A DNA stretch of 64,000 nt from Asterias rubens (lineage: Eukaryota > Echinodermata > Asteroidea > Forcipulatida > Asteriidae): NCBI RefSeq assembly GCF_902459465.1, contig NC_047066.1:20835047-20899046 (forward strand), read 5' to 3'. Positions 22,801-33,188 of this stretch are shown piece after piece. Both the position numbers and the translations under genes were made by a program. Position 1 is the stretch's first letter. Each line of letters begins with the position of its first letter. The notes below the pieces were generated by a model. That model saw only the letters and a list, made by a program, of their open reading frames with translations, was not told the origin of the DNA and did not search any database.

Positions 22801-25800
22801 TATTTCTAGGAAAGCCTCTTCACCAATTCTAAATTCCACTCTTTCCCTTTTTGCCTTTTGCCAAGCAATGCCCCTGCATGTACTTAGTTCACCTCCCCCG
22901 TCTTCGGTTTTGTCACCCTCTTTTTTTTCTCCGGTTTCTTGGAGTCCAGTTGGTTGTTTTGCATGCCCACCTGTTGTCATACTTCTTTGCTAGGTGACGT
23001 CACTTTACCCAGTATTTTAAAAGTAAATTTCATGTCTGTGCGTATTCAGTTCCATGTGTTCTTAACGGGTTTTCTTTTATTCTTGTTTAAAAGTTTAACT
23101 CTGTTATCTCGTTTTCCTTTGTACCGTTTTGAAACCATATAGTTGATGTCTGTGCAGGCAACCCATGTGGGAACGGAGGATCCTGTACCGCAAGTAGGCC
23201 TAGTGTTGATACTTTTTATTGCAGTTGTTTTTCTGGATGGACGGGCATTTTTTGTGAAATCAACGGTAAGTCTACAGTCAAGTTCTATGTTTTAGTGATG
23301 TCATTGTTTTGTGTTTGTGTGATAATTCTGGGTATACCCACTGAAGTTTATGGTCTTTAAAATTAAAATGGCTCATGCCCTCGGACAACCCCCAAACAGT
23401 TCCTTCCATATTTCCGGAAAATGAATGCAAAAGCATTTTTTTAATAGGATAGCCAGGGGTTCGTGCAACTTCAAAGTGTCATACAATGATCCCTATTGTT
23501 GTTGTCCTTCGACGTTCACTTGGCAATCTACCAGCCTGTATGAAAATTACTGCTTATTTCAATAAAACCACTCTCTCGTAATAGTTACACACAAGTCAAT
23601 GGCCATGCATGGGACCCTTTTTAAATGATACACTTGGATACAGAGTTTGAGAGGGCATTAGTTCAACACCAATGCACATTGCCCTATATACGGATAGTGT
23701 AGCCGCCATTTTTGTTTTTAATTGGCACTACCACACGTTGCTTGCCCGGGAAAAACTGCTCCCTCTGTATATTTGTGTAACAATAATATAACAATAATAA
23801 TGTAAAAAATGGTTAATGGCCTGCCGTTTCGACCCTAGCAGAGTCTTTCTCAAAGGCAAAAAATGCCGTTGAGAAAGACTCTGCATGCTAGGGTCGAAAC
23901 GTCAGGCCATTATTCATTTTTTGCATTATACCATCGGTCCATTTGGTTGGTAAGTTGTTTGCAACAGCTAATTTTATTTTCTAATAATAATAATATAGTA
24001 AACATTTCATTCCCCCCCCCCAAAAAAAAAAAAAAAAAAAAACCGGGCCGGGGACACAATGGTTTGCTTAGCATGCTTTTAGTCTTGTATGGACTACATG
24101 TATTGTGTAATTATTTATCAATTTTTGTTGTGATAACTTTGTTTTTCTCTGATCATCCAACCGTTTTGTGAGTAGTTGTTGACGTCTGTGCAAGCTACCT
24201 GTGTCAGAACAGAGGAACCTGTTTCACAACAGCTACTGGTACTCCTAGTTGTAGTTGTATGTCAGGCTGGACGGGCACTCTTTGTGAAACAAGCAGTAAG
24301 TTAACAAGTTATGTGTTTTTGTTTGTTTTGTTTTTCCCAAAATATCTCAATAAATTAGCGTAAAATTATAAAAGGATTACGTACAAAGGGTCATGAGAAA
24401 AGGCACCATTCCTATAGGCTTATACAGGGCCTGGTCCCTTTAGATTATAAATTAATTGGATTTAGTTTATAACAATAACAATATTAATTGATGAAATGAG
24501 AGAGAAAGGTATATAAGGCATATAGCAAACATAGAACAAAAAATGGTTTTTGACTGATGATGATTATAGTAATGATGATGACTGGGGACGGTGATGATGA
24601 TAATGGTGATTCACAACATTTGAATGGCGCCATTTGATTTCAAAAACCATTCAAAGGCGACAGCTTCTCCAGTAAAGTTAGCATTTAAAGGCAGTGGACA
24701 CTTGGTAATTACTCAAAATAATTATTGGCATAAAACCTTTCTTGGTGACGAGTAATGGGGAGAGGTTGATGGTATAAAACATTGTGAGAAACGGCTCCCT
24801 CTGAAGTGCCATAATTTTCGAGAAAGAAGTAATTTTTCACGAATTTGATTTCGAGACCTCAGATTTAGAACTTGAGGTCTCGAAATCAACCATCTAAACG
24901 CACACAACTTCGTGTGACAAGGGTTTTTTTTCTTTCATAATTATCTCGCAACTTCGATGACCGATTGAGCTCAAATTTTCAGAGGTTTGTTATTGTATGC
25001 ATTGAGATACACCAACTGTGAAGGCTAGTCTTTGACAATTACCATTAGTGTCCACTGCCTTTAAATGTCTGATGGAAGACGTGAGTCATGAGAGAAGCTT
25101 TGAAGGGTCCAGGTTTGTTGTCAATTTCGCTAAGAAATGATGGGAAGGGGTTCCATACTCGAGGGAAGCAATAGAGGAAAATGCCCGATAAAATTTCACT
25201 GAAAGTTGGCCATGTGGAACTGGCCGTCCCATTATACTTGTTTTACTTCAAAGAATACCATTGCACACTGACAGAGCAAAGTATAGTGCAATAAAGTTCC
25301 GACAGATTTGCCATTTATGTCGTAAGTGTCGTTCTGTAAACTAACTTCCCTTGTTGCGTTAATCCTAAACTCGTCTTTTTAAAATTATTATTTGGTTTAA
25401 CTGTGGTTTATTGTCTTCATTTGTACCATTTTGAAATCGTAGCTGACCTCTGTGCGAGCAACCCATGTGGGATCGGAGGATCCTGTTTTACAACTGCTGA
25501 TACTCTTTATTGCAGTTGTTTTTCGGGGTGGACGGGCACCTATTGTGAAATCAATGGTAAGTCTGTGTTTTAGATTTTTTTGATTTTTTTCTGCGTGAGT
25601 GTATGATAATTCTGGGTATGCCCACTAATGATTATGGCAACCAGTGTTTATTTATAGTTTTTTTTAGTAGTTGCACCTCTTGTGGGGTTCGCCGGGACTG
25701 GTCAAATAACCTCTTTACATCAAAACAAGAAGGCTGTTATAAGAGGACCAAAACAAAGACACACAACGCAAAAAAATGGGATTTGGGGCTTTAGAAGTAA

Positions 25801-28800
25801 TACTTTATTTGAATTTGTAATTTAATTTATATAAATAATAATAATATCTAAGTCTTATATAGCGCACGTATCTACAAAACAAGTTACTCAAGGCGCTGTT
25901 ATATTAATTTCCTTTTACGGGTATAAGAGATATGTTTCCTACTTGCTTTATTTCCATATAGACGCTGGAATTGGTTGTAGCAGCGACGTTTGTCAAAATG
26001 GCGGCACTTGTTATGACGTAGGTGAGAACAGTGGTACGTACTGCGTCTGCCCTTGGATGTACACGGGTGGATTCTGCGAAATGGGTATGTATACCAAGTC
26101 ATCTCCAACAACCGTTTACTCTTTGTTGGGCTAGCATTTCTTTGAGAGAGCATGGTGTTAGTTTTTGTATGACAACACGTCCATAATGACCTTGCATCAT
26201 TTCACATGGCCTTAATGGTTCTGGGGATTTGCGTTTAAATCCGACGTACATCTGAATTCATACAAACCATAACCACGTGCCCTTATCTTTGCGGATAATG
26301 ACATGTGCCAGTCTAGCAACACGGAGTTGTTTTCATACAGAAATTGTTTCCACATAACGGGAAAATAACATGTGAAGGAAGCATGTACAATTTATTACTT
26401 ACACATCCGAGTCATTATGTGAAAGCTAATAAACTAACCTTATTTTTTGTTAATTTCCAAAGATTAATTTATAACTTTTTTTTTTTTTTTGAGGGGGGGG
26501 GGCAGTTATCAAACGTCATCTACACGTTGATGGCTTTACAACTTTTTTATTTGTTGTCATCTCTTCCGTTGCAGCTACCATTGCTGACAATTATTGTTCT
26601 AGCGGCCCGTGTGAGAATGGCGGAACCTGCATCCCCGATGAAGACTCGGGTTATTTATGTGCATGTTCAGCTGGGTTTACGGGGAACCTGTGCCAAGAAA
26701 GCAGTAAGAAATTGTGTTCAATATTAATCTTTATTTAGCAAAATCAATACATACACAGAAGAGGCAAAAGATAAAGATTGCACACCTAAAGGCCGAGTCA
26801 CACTGCAGCGATAACGACAACGATAACGATCACAACGCAAAGAGAACGCATTGAATTGGTTGAATTTCTCTACGCAGAAAACGCACACGCTCATTCAACC
26901 AATATAATGCGTTCAAATGGTAAAATTAATAGCAATAACAAGTTAGTTAGGGTTAGAGGCCTACAACAACTTTCGGTAGTATATAGCAATTTGAAGAAAA
27001 AAAATCACCTCGATGTAAAGTGGTTGTGTAGAAAAATATCAGTTATGCACTAACAGTTGAATCTGTCATTAAGGCTTCTCAAAGTGTGTATTCCTATTAG
27101 GGATTAGTCTTCCTGCGTGGACATAGGCTAGGCCTACTTGCCTTTTTCGGCAATTTCTCAAAAACTTAACCACTTTTTTAATTGAAATTTTCACAAGGTA
27201 GTTTTATTGTCTACGTCTACTTTTATATAGGATCAAGACAAACGAACGATTCCAAAAAATAAACCTATAATTTTCCTTTAGGTTTATTCCTTTTTGTTTT
27301 GGTTTATAGGTTCTAACAATGTGGGTTTATCGTCTATTACTTTGAGATGAACTTAAGAATGAACTCCAATGGAGTTCAAACCAACGGTTCTTTTCAGAAC
27401 CACCCCAACTCATTAGAGATAGTCATTACATGGTTTACCGCAAACCTTTCTAGAACTTAAATACCGTAAATGCAAAGCGCCATATTACATAAAGGTCCAT
27501 GTCTGCACATTGATTGTAATATTGTATTTCCATTTAGGCGATGGTGAAGGCTGCAGTAGTAGCATTTGTGAGAATGGTGGTACGTGCTACTTCATTGGTG
27601 CGGAGGACAATACATACTGTCTCTGCCCGTGGTTATATACTGGTGATGCCTGTGAAACTAGTAAGTTGTTATGTGTGTGTAGACTTGAGTCAAGGCATTA
27701 TGCCTCCGATTGGTTTCAACCGATCGCTCTTAACATAAGGATTCGTGGCATGACTTTTTGATGCCCAGCGAAACCCGTTGAACCAAGACTATAAAGAGCA
27801 TCCATTGCGAGCATGTACATAATCCATGATGGTTTATACGGTAGGCCTAGCATACAAAAGCCAGGGCAGACATAGCGAACAATAATGGCTCAACTTAAAC
27901 CCTTTTCAGAGCTGGAATTTAACTAGGCCGAACACTCCCCGCAGAAGTCCGGCGCACCTGAAGATTCACGAACCTCGGGCATATATTTGTGTAATAAATT
28001 GTAAAATAAGTGTAATCGGGCATGATATTCTTCTTTTTGGTCTGTTTTCCGATTCCCCCCCCCCCCTTGAAAAGTCAGAAAAACTATGACTAGATAGCCC
28101 CAAAAGTCTATTAAAGCCTACATCGTGTGTCTATATAGGTCAGCCCTTGCACTAAACAAATGGTCCTACTTTTTTCCAAGGAACAAATACCATGCCCGTG
28201 TAATTCAGTTCGTAATGTGTGTCTTTCTTTATATATATGTAGCCATTGAAATGTACAACTGTGACACCAACAATCCGTGTGACAATGGAGGATCATGCTA
28301 CCCGACGGGCGCCACCTACGTCTGTGTCTGTACACAAGAATGGACAGGCGACGACTGCCAAGTTAACTGTAAGACCCTGAAATATAGACCCCGTATGTAA
28401 AATTCCTGATAATTTACAGAAACAAAGGCGATTGCCTCCATGTCCCCTCATTGCCTTGGTACCCTTACAATGCTGTTGTAAATTTACAATCTCCTCAGGG
28501 TGCCCTTATACTTAAACCAAGGAGTACATTCCTTAATTGATGCCCTTGCCATTTCAAAAACGAAGCATTATGCAGGCTTGAAAATGGCTTTGTCTGAGCA
28601 GACCAAATCAGACCTTTATCACGGTGTGGCTATCTTGATTTTAGAGTCCATTCCAACTCATGTAACCAAACTGAGGCTGGCCAAAATAATAGTCTGGTGC
28701 CATGTTTGCGCAATGAATGTTAGCATTCATTACTGTTATTTGAAGCAGGGAACATGATCAAGATGGTGACAGCGTGATACAGGCTATAGCTATGGTCGTT

Positions 28801-31074
28801 GGCTGCAAATGCAATGTTGAATATATGATTAGATGGCCGTAGCCGCACCAAAAGTTACATTAAAAAAATCTGTATTCAAAAGCGAAATGCATTGAGTTTA
28901 CAATATCAAACAGTGATACATTATCCTTTTTTTAGACGACACTATAACGTGTGCAATGTCGCCACCTTGTGGTCCAGGTGGGAATGGTGCTTGTGAGGTA
29001 ATCAATGGAGCAACTCAATGTATGTGTTACAATGGATGGGCGGGAGCAGACTGTGAAACCGAGGTGGTGTCTGGTGGGACTACTGGCGAGTCGTCTACCA
29101 TTCGTAAGCATTGTAATTAAAAAAAATAATGACGTTATATTATGTAAGATGATAATTAATTACAGGCACTATTGAAGCGTGGCAGTTATCCCCCTCAAGC
29201 CTTACTTATTACTGGCAGTGGATATTATATAACACCCGAGCAGATCCTTGCCATTTGATTGGAGGATTGTCCGTCACGTAATAGCAAATAAAAGTGCCAT
29301 TGCACGCTGAGTCACTCACCGTGCTTTTTCGTTCCATCCGAAAAGTACCATTGCACGCTGCCAGCGTGCAATAGTACTTTTCGGATGGAACGAAAAGGCT
29401 GAGTAAACACATATCACTGCGTGCGCGTGTCTTTGGTAACGCAGCAGTGTTACTGCAAGGTAGTATAGTTACTTAACATTCGGCTTCTCCAATTGTAGGC
29501 CTACGTTTTGTTTGTTTTGAAAGTTGTATCTTTTAATCAAAATTACAAAGATCTACTTGGATGTTATATAAAACAAATAATGAATGTTTTTCATTCGTGC
29601 AATGGTGCGAAATGTTCATTCGTTGAAAGCTGGAATGTTCCATTCAACTCGGCTCCGCCTCGTTGAATAGAACATTCCATCTTTCAACTCATGAACATAT
29701 TCGCACCATTGCACTCATAAACATTCATTATGTGTATACTATTGACCTTTATAATGGTGCAGCCATCTTGAACTTCCCTATTGAGCGCAATTGATGATCA
29801 ATTTCATAAACTTGTTCCAGAGTTTCCTATGTCAAGTGTTAGTTTTATCTGATGGCGTTTATGAATTTGAAAAGTCAGTTTTGTTTTTGTTTTGTTTTTC
29901 ATTAGCAATCATTGCAGGTGCTGCAGGAGGATTCATAGTTCTTCTTCTGATAGTTGGTTTTATCGTCTGCTGTGTAGTGTCATCAAGAAATAAACAGCGC
30001 AGGTATATATACAGAATGGTTCATTCATTCAAACAAATAGTCCCGCATATTATGCAAAATACAATGTGAATATTCATGTCAATCGCAAAGTTGTGTTCCC
30101 ACTTTATCCTTTAAAAGGGTGTGTACAACATTAGTAAGACTGTAAATATAAATGCTCACAGATTGCGACATATGACTTAAAATGTATAAAGATGGCAATG
30201 TGGCAAACCTTCCTCGAAATAGTTTGCTTAAAATGCTGTAATGGGAAATGAGTAAAAAATGTTCTTTATCGCACACGTCCGGTCAAACCCGATGTTTGAA
30301 AACAGTGAAAACATTTAATGGGAGTTTATATGACTTTGATGACCGATTTAGCTTAAACTTTCACATGTTTGTTATTTCGTGTTGGGCTAGGCCCTGTTGG
30401 ATCACATATGGTCTATATAAAAATTACAAATAATGTTATTATGTGCTCTAAGGAATTTCTTTGATCTATTTCATTCCCTTTTATTTATCTTCCTCAGAAA
30501 TGCAGCCGCTGGGCCTCATCCCTACCCAATGAACGTACAACTAGGACCACAAGGCCCGCCAAAGTTCATTGACTCAAACCCACCGCCATATAATGGTTAT
30601 GTGGCACCCCCCGATTCTGTGTATTATTCATCTGCAAACCCCCCTGAATATCAAGTATCATTAGCTCCTGTTTCAAAATCACAAGGGCGTGCAGCAGCCA
30701 CGTTTACCCCAAAACCAACCAATATGGCCCCGAAACAACCAGCCAATAAGCCCCCAAAACAACCAGCAAATATGGCCCCGAAACAACCAGCCAATATGGC
30801 CCCGAAAAAAACATCCAATATGGCCCCGAAACAACCATCCAATATGGCCCCGAAACAACCATCCAATATGGCTCCGAAACAACCATCCAAAATGGCCCCG
30901 AAACCGGTAGCCATTGCGAGGTCTCCAAAGGAAGGATACGCATATGACAATAATATCTACGAAGAGATTCCCGAACCTGCTGCAATGGAGGACGGCGAGG
31001 CTTACTTGGTGCCCTCCGCTCAAGACGTCAACCAGACCAAAAATAGTCGTGAATACATGGAGGTCATTTCCTAG
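19820..31074 (+). CDS. Type I membrane protein with ten EGF modules and a PPxY-containing tail (13 exons, 694 residues)
   Basis: Exons: 19820-19952, 21797-21919, 22509-22637, 23143-23265, 24176-24295, 25443-25556, 25962-26084, 26575-26703, 27538-27660, 28243-28368, 28936-29103, 29906-30002, 30498-31074. All junctions are GT-AG; the sum is exactly 695 codons. Exon 1 gives a signal peptide ([13 protein letters not shown]). Exons 2-11 each encode one EGF module (residues about 45-470) of the short six-cysteine type, such as [15 protein letters not shown]...CDC...GEFC, without the calcium-binding consensus. All EGF exons are phase 1-1, so any can be added or skipped in frame. Exon 12 encodes the transmembrane helix (about 471-495), then RRNKQ-type basic residues. 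The tail has NPPPYNGYV (a PPxY WW-domain ligand), eight NMAPKQPx repeats and tyrosines (IYEEI, EYMEV). There is no DSL, LNR or laminin domain, so it is not Delta, Notch or Crumbs. An adhesion or receptor role is inferred; I do not recognise an orthologue. Confidence 0.85.
19977..20190. repeat. Tandem repeat, four units of 51-60 bp, intron 1 of the EGF gene
   Basis: GACATTCACGTAGGTTTGTA followed by CAGCGAATATCA occurs four times, starting near 19992, 20051, 20106 and 20157, each preceded by an ATTGGACATT word. It starts 25 bases after the donor of exon 1. Confidence 0.85.
20365..20772. repeat. MITE family A, near full length, in EGF gene intron 1
   Basis: Termini are TTAAAGGCACTGGACACCAG and ATAGTGTCCAGGGTCTTTAA. 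The first 100 bases resemble the right end of the family instead of the left (GTAACTGTCAAAGAGC), so the copy is partly rearranged. Confidence 0.8.
20982..21058 (+). pseudogene. Broken duplicate of EGF exon 2
   Basis: After an acceptor (AACTATAG) this reads [20 protein letters not shown] in phase, almost identical to the real exon at 21797. After the twenty-fifth codon it runs into LINE sequence and meets TGA. The intron sequence upstream of both acceptors is also shared (TTTTGTTTTTGTTTTGAACTATAG-type). It is therefore a tandem duplicate of the acceptor and exon 5' half, truncated by the LINE. Use of this acceptor would put a stop in the transcript. Confidence 0.85.
21059..21710 (-). mobile_element. 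LINE reverse-transcriptase remnant (CR1/Jockey-like)
   Basis: On the minus strand a frame reads ...[90 protein letters not shown] and [14 protein letters not shown]. This is the thumb-side part of a CR1/Jockey-clade reverse transcriptase. The polymerase core (YADD) is missing and the end is cut off where the duplicated EGF exon begins. The element is dead, and it sits antisense within intron 1 of the EGF gene. Confidence 0.85.
23813..23915. repeat. Hairpin repeat with GTTTCGACCCTAGCAGAGTC arms
   Basis: ATGGCCTG(C/A)CGTTTCGACCC... TCTTTCTCAA at the left is mirrored by TTGAGAAAGACTCTGCATGC... GGGTCGAAACGTCAGGCCAT at the right, with a short loop. A single arm of the same family is at 19185-19235. 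Confidence 0.8.
24012..24043. repeat. Homopolymer junction C(10)-A(21)
   Basis: A run of Cs is followed directly by a run of about 21 As. It is simple sequence, prone to length error. Confidence 0.8.
24685..25064. repeat. MITE family A, full length, in EGF gene intron 5
   Basis: Termini are TTAAAGGCAGTGGACACTTG and TTAGTGTCCACTGCCTTTAA. The central hairpin GAGACCTCAGATTTAGAACT / GAGGTCTCG is complete. Confidence 0.88.
25840..25920. repeat. Fragment of ATATAGCGC-type dispersed repeat
   Basis: AATAATAATAATATCTAAGTC is followed by TTATATAGCGCACGTATCT and CTCAAGGCGCTGTTATA. Related pieces occur near 33835, 40690, 42260 and 48095. It probably represents a SINE/LINE tail. Confidence 0.5.
26785..26905. 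repeat. MITE-like fragment with GCCGAGTCACACTGCAGCGA end
   Basis: AAGGCCGAGTCACACTGCAG is followed by repeated GATAACGA words and AACGCATTGAATTGGTTG, partly mirrored by CAACCAATATAATGCGTT further on. It lies in an EGF-gene intron. Confidence 0.45.
28420..28580. repeat. Dispersed repeat with GGCGATTGCCTCCATG core
   Basis: ACAAAGGCGATTGCCTCCATG, CATTGCCTTGGTACCCTT and TGCCCTTGCCATTTCAAAAAC match the copy at 58270-58425 and shorter pieces near 40395-40460 (reversed), 35705-35835 and 61905-62000. No coding frame was found. Confidence 0.65.
29265..29400. repeat. Hairpin around TTTTCGTTCCATCCGAAAAG
   Basis: TTTTTCGTTCCATCCGAAAAG... CCATTGCACGCTG is followed by CAGCGTGCAATAGTACTTTT... CGGATGGAACGAAAA, a long near-perfect inverted repeat with almost no loop. 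A third partial arm lies at 29290-29305. It is in the intron between the last EGF exon and the transmembrane exon. Confidence 0.8.
29580..29740. repeat. Imperfect inverted repeat around GAATGTTCCATTCAACTCGG
   Basis: GTGCAATGGTGCGAA and TTGAAAGCTGGAATGTTCCA on the left are mirrored by TAGAACATTCCATCTTTCAA and TTCGCACCATTGCAC on the right. The centre is TCGGCTCCGCCTCG. It lies in the same intron as the previous hairpin. Confidence 0.78.
30721..30912 (+). repeat. Coding minisatellite, 8 x 24 bp (NMAPKQPx)
   Basis: Eight in-frame 24-bp units in the last exon of the EGF gene encode NMAPKQPA/S with variants [16 protein letters not shown] and KMAPKPVA. Units 5-7 are nearly identical and the edges are more diverged, the usual pattern for expansion by slippage or unequal exchange. 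The product is a basic, proline-rich, probably disordered cytoplasmic segment. Confidence 0.92.
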
Positions 31075-31889
31075 GTGTACTATACGCCTTTTGGCAAGGC
31101 TTTCGTGGCATAAACAGTTGAGCGACTGGCTCGGTACGCGCGCAAGTCGAGTTGCGATCGAGTGGCGATCGCGTGCGTGGTCTCCTTTTCCAGTCGCTTG
31201 TGGTCGCGGCTCTCCAAGCCAAGGAGGCCTTGGCAACAGGCGTAGGTTGTACAGTACCTAAAATTGAGGGGACAAAACATCGAACAAATTCCGGGGTCCA
31301 ATTTCATTGAGCTGCTTATGTAGTAATTTCCACTATTTTACTTTGTGTAAGGCAGCCTATCTTTTATTTCGGAACTATCTGATACTGTTATTTCCCCTCC
31401 CCTTTTTGGAGGGGCGGGTAAAATTATTCCATTCTTCTTTATATATCTGCTGTTATGTACATGTTGTTCCTTTTGATACTTATTTTCTGTTCGTTTTTAT
31501 AACTTTTATATAACAAAAAATACATTTTTAATGGAAACAACAGAATATATTTTCTTAAAATATGTCAAGTTAATAACAATTTTATATAATTGTATTGTGT
31601 CATTATACAACGGAGTTTTTTTTTTCTCAATAATTATTTAAGACGATTACTTTTGGTAAACTTGTAGAACGACAAAATAATGTTAAAATGAAGTTTACCC
31701 CTCCCTCCATCTTCTGGTGTAGTCCCCACACAGCCACTGGATGCATTGATGTAACTGTCAGTAAAAAGCAACATGGATGTATCCAAAATGGCGTCTACTG
31801 TTATGGCTGCGACTGTTGCTAAGGGTGTTACCAAATACTTTTAAGTGGACGCTTGATGCCACAGCGATCCAACCGGTAGACCTTGCCAT
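31075..31889. other. 3' region of the EGF gene and intergenic DNA
   Basis: After the TAG stop the sequence has a CG-rich patch (31110-31230) and then AT-rich DNA. I see no clear AATAAA. A 23-codon ATG frame around 31771 is short and unsupported. Confidence 0.35.
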
Positions 31890-32406
31890 TGTCGGATGCA
31901 ATTGTGTCCGCCATGCAATACTGTCCGCTCCGGACACTTTTGCATATGCAATCGTGTCCGGGGCTATGCAAAAACCGTCCGGTGGACATGTACGTGACAT
32001 AGATATAGAATTATGGTACGTGACTGTACATGTGCGTGCGTAAGCGAGTGTGCATGCACTGAAACAATCTTTGACTGAACCTATGTCCGTATAAATGCAA
32101 CATGAATATTCATGTATTTTATGATTGCAGCGAATACACAACGGCCGAACATTTCCCATGTCACTCATGACATGCACTTAGCTTGTAAAAAACGGCGAAC
32201 ATGCTCCGTCGACCAAGGGCGTTTAATTTACTGCAAGGACGGTTTTGCACGGGGCGGACACAACTGCATATGCAAATGTGTCCGCATTATGCAGCGGCGT
32301 CCGGGCGGACACGATTGCATGGTGCAAAACCGTCCGGAGGACATGATTGCATATGCAATCATGTCCTCCGGATAGTATTGCATAGAGGACATAATTGCAT
32401 GCGACA
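31890..32406. mobile_element. Inverted-repeat element family B, intact-looking copy
   Basis: Ends are TGTCGGATGCAATTGTGTCC and ATAATTGCATGCGACA, with the same subterminal CGGACAC and TTGCATATGCAA word clusters as at 15489-16362, but without the nested family C insert. There is no open frame of note. A target duplication is not convincing here. Confidence 0.8.
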
Positions 32407-33188
32407 CCGTGTAGCTGCCAACTTGTCGGACAAGGCCTAACTATTATCGTACTGTTGCAACCATAACAAAAATGCAATGTCAAAACATAATCTTTTGAAA
32501 CATAAGCAAAGACTGAACGCCAAGGTGCTCATGGATTTTAGCGAGCCTAAGATATTTTCCCCAAATTGGTGTACTTTTATTTCTTCTTGTTGTTTTAATA
32601 TGGGAAAAGGGTGGGAGAAAAATAACGAGTGGACTCAAAGTGAAAACTCGAAGCGCCCTCGTTTGAAACGGTTCCGCCTTGTTTTTTATCGTGGAAGATC
32701 TGGAGAATGTGTTCAAGACTTGTGACACCTTTTAAATATTATTGTGCGGTTTCTTTTTTATAATCGGCAACACCCCTGGATGACTATGATCAAATATTTG
32801 TTTTGTTTCCCATCGGACTCCGCGCATGACTTTTTATGAGTCATTTCAAATGGATAATAAACCAAAAAAGTTTTGTTGACAACTAGTTTAGTATGGTGCC
32901 CAACTAGCACGCCAGGTTTCCCCCAGACGTCTCAAAGGTGTGCAGGCTGCAGAGAGGTGCATGCGGCATGCATGCCATGCATGGCACACACAGCATGCAG
33001 AGAAACGAGTGAACAATGTGGCTGCTGCGGATCTCCGAAGGATGACAAGACAAAAGCGTTCAGAATGTCTTATAAAAATTTCGAAAACCAAGGAGCTACC
33101 ATTACCGCATGTTGTTGAACGGACAAGTCATACCTACTTGTCTTGTAGTAGTGCTGTTTTTGTCTGAAGGACTTGTGTCCGCGAAAAC
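32407..33188. other. Upstream region of the SLC8B1 gene
   Basis: No gene is recognised. The stretch 32930-33010 has repeated GCATGC words (GCGGCATGCATGCCATGCAT). The 5' UTR and promoter of SLC8B1 should lie here; no TATA box is apparent near the ATG. Confidence 0.35.

Noticed and set aside
22007-23142. Plus-strand frames of 60-90 codons between EGF exons
   Set aside because: They lie in introns, are rich in Phe/Leu/Ser from pyrimidine-rich DNA, and do not join in phase to the EGF exons.
23863-24171. 102-codon frame containing a poly-lysine run
   Set aside because: It crosses a hairpin repeat and the A(21) homopolymer, so the frame is an artefact of simple sequence.
30651-31236. Antisense and alternative-frame ORFs over the last exon of the EGF gene (FGAILDGC-, WLFRGHIG-, PIWPRNNH-type repeats)
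   Set aside because: They arise because the 24-bp coding minisatellite is a multiple of three and keeps other frames open; the sense frame joins to the spliced gene.
31771-31842. Short ATG frame MDVSKMASTVMAATVAKG... on the plus strand
   Set aside because: It has only 23 codons and no support; it lies next to a transposable element and could be chance.
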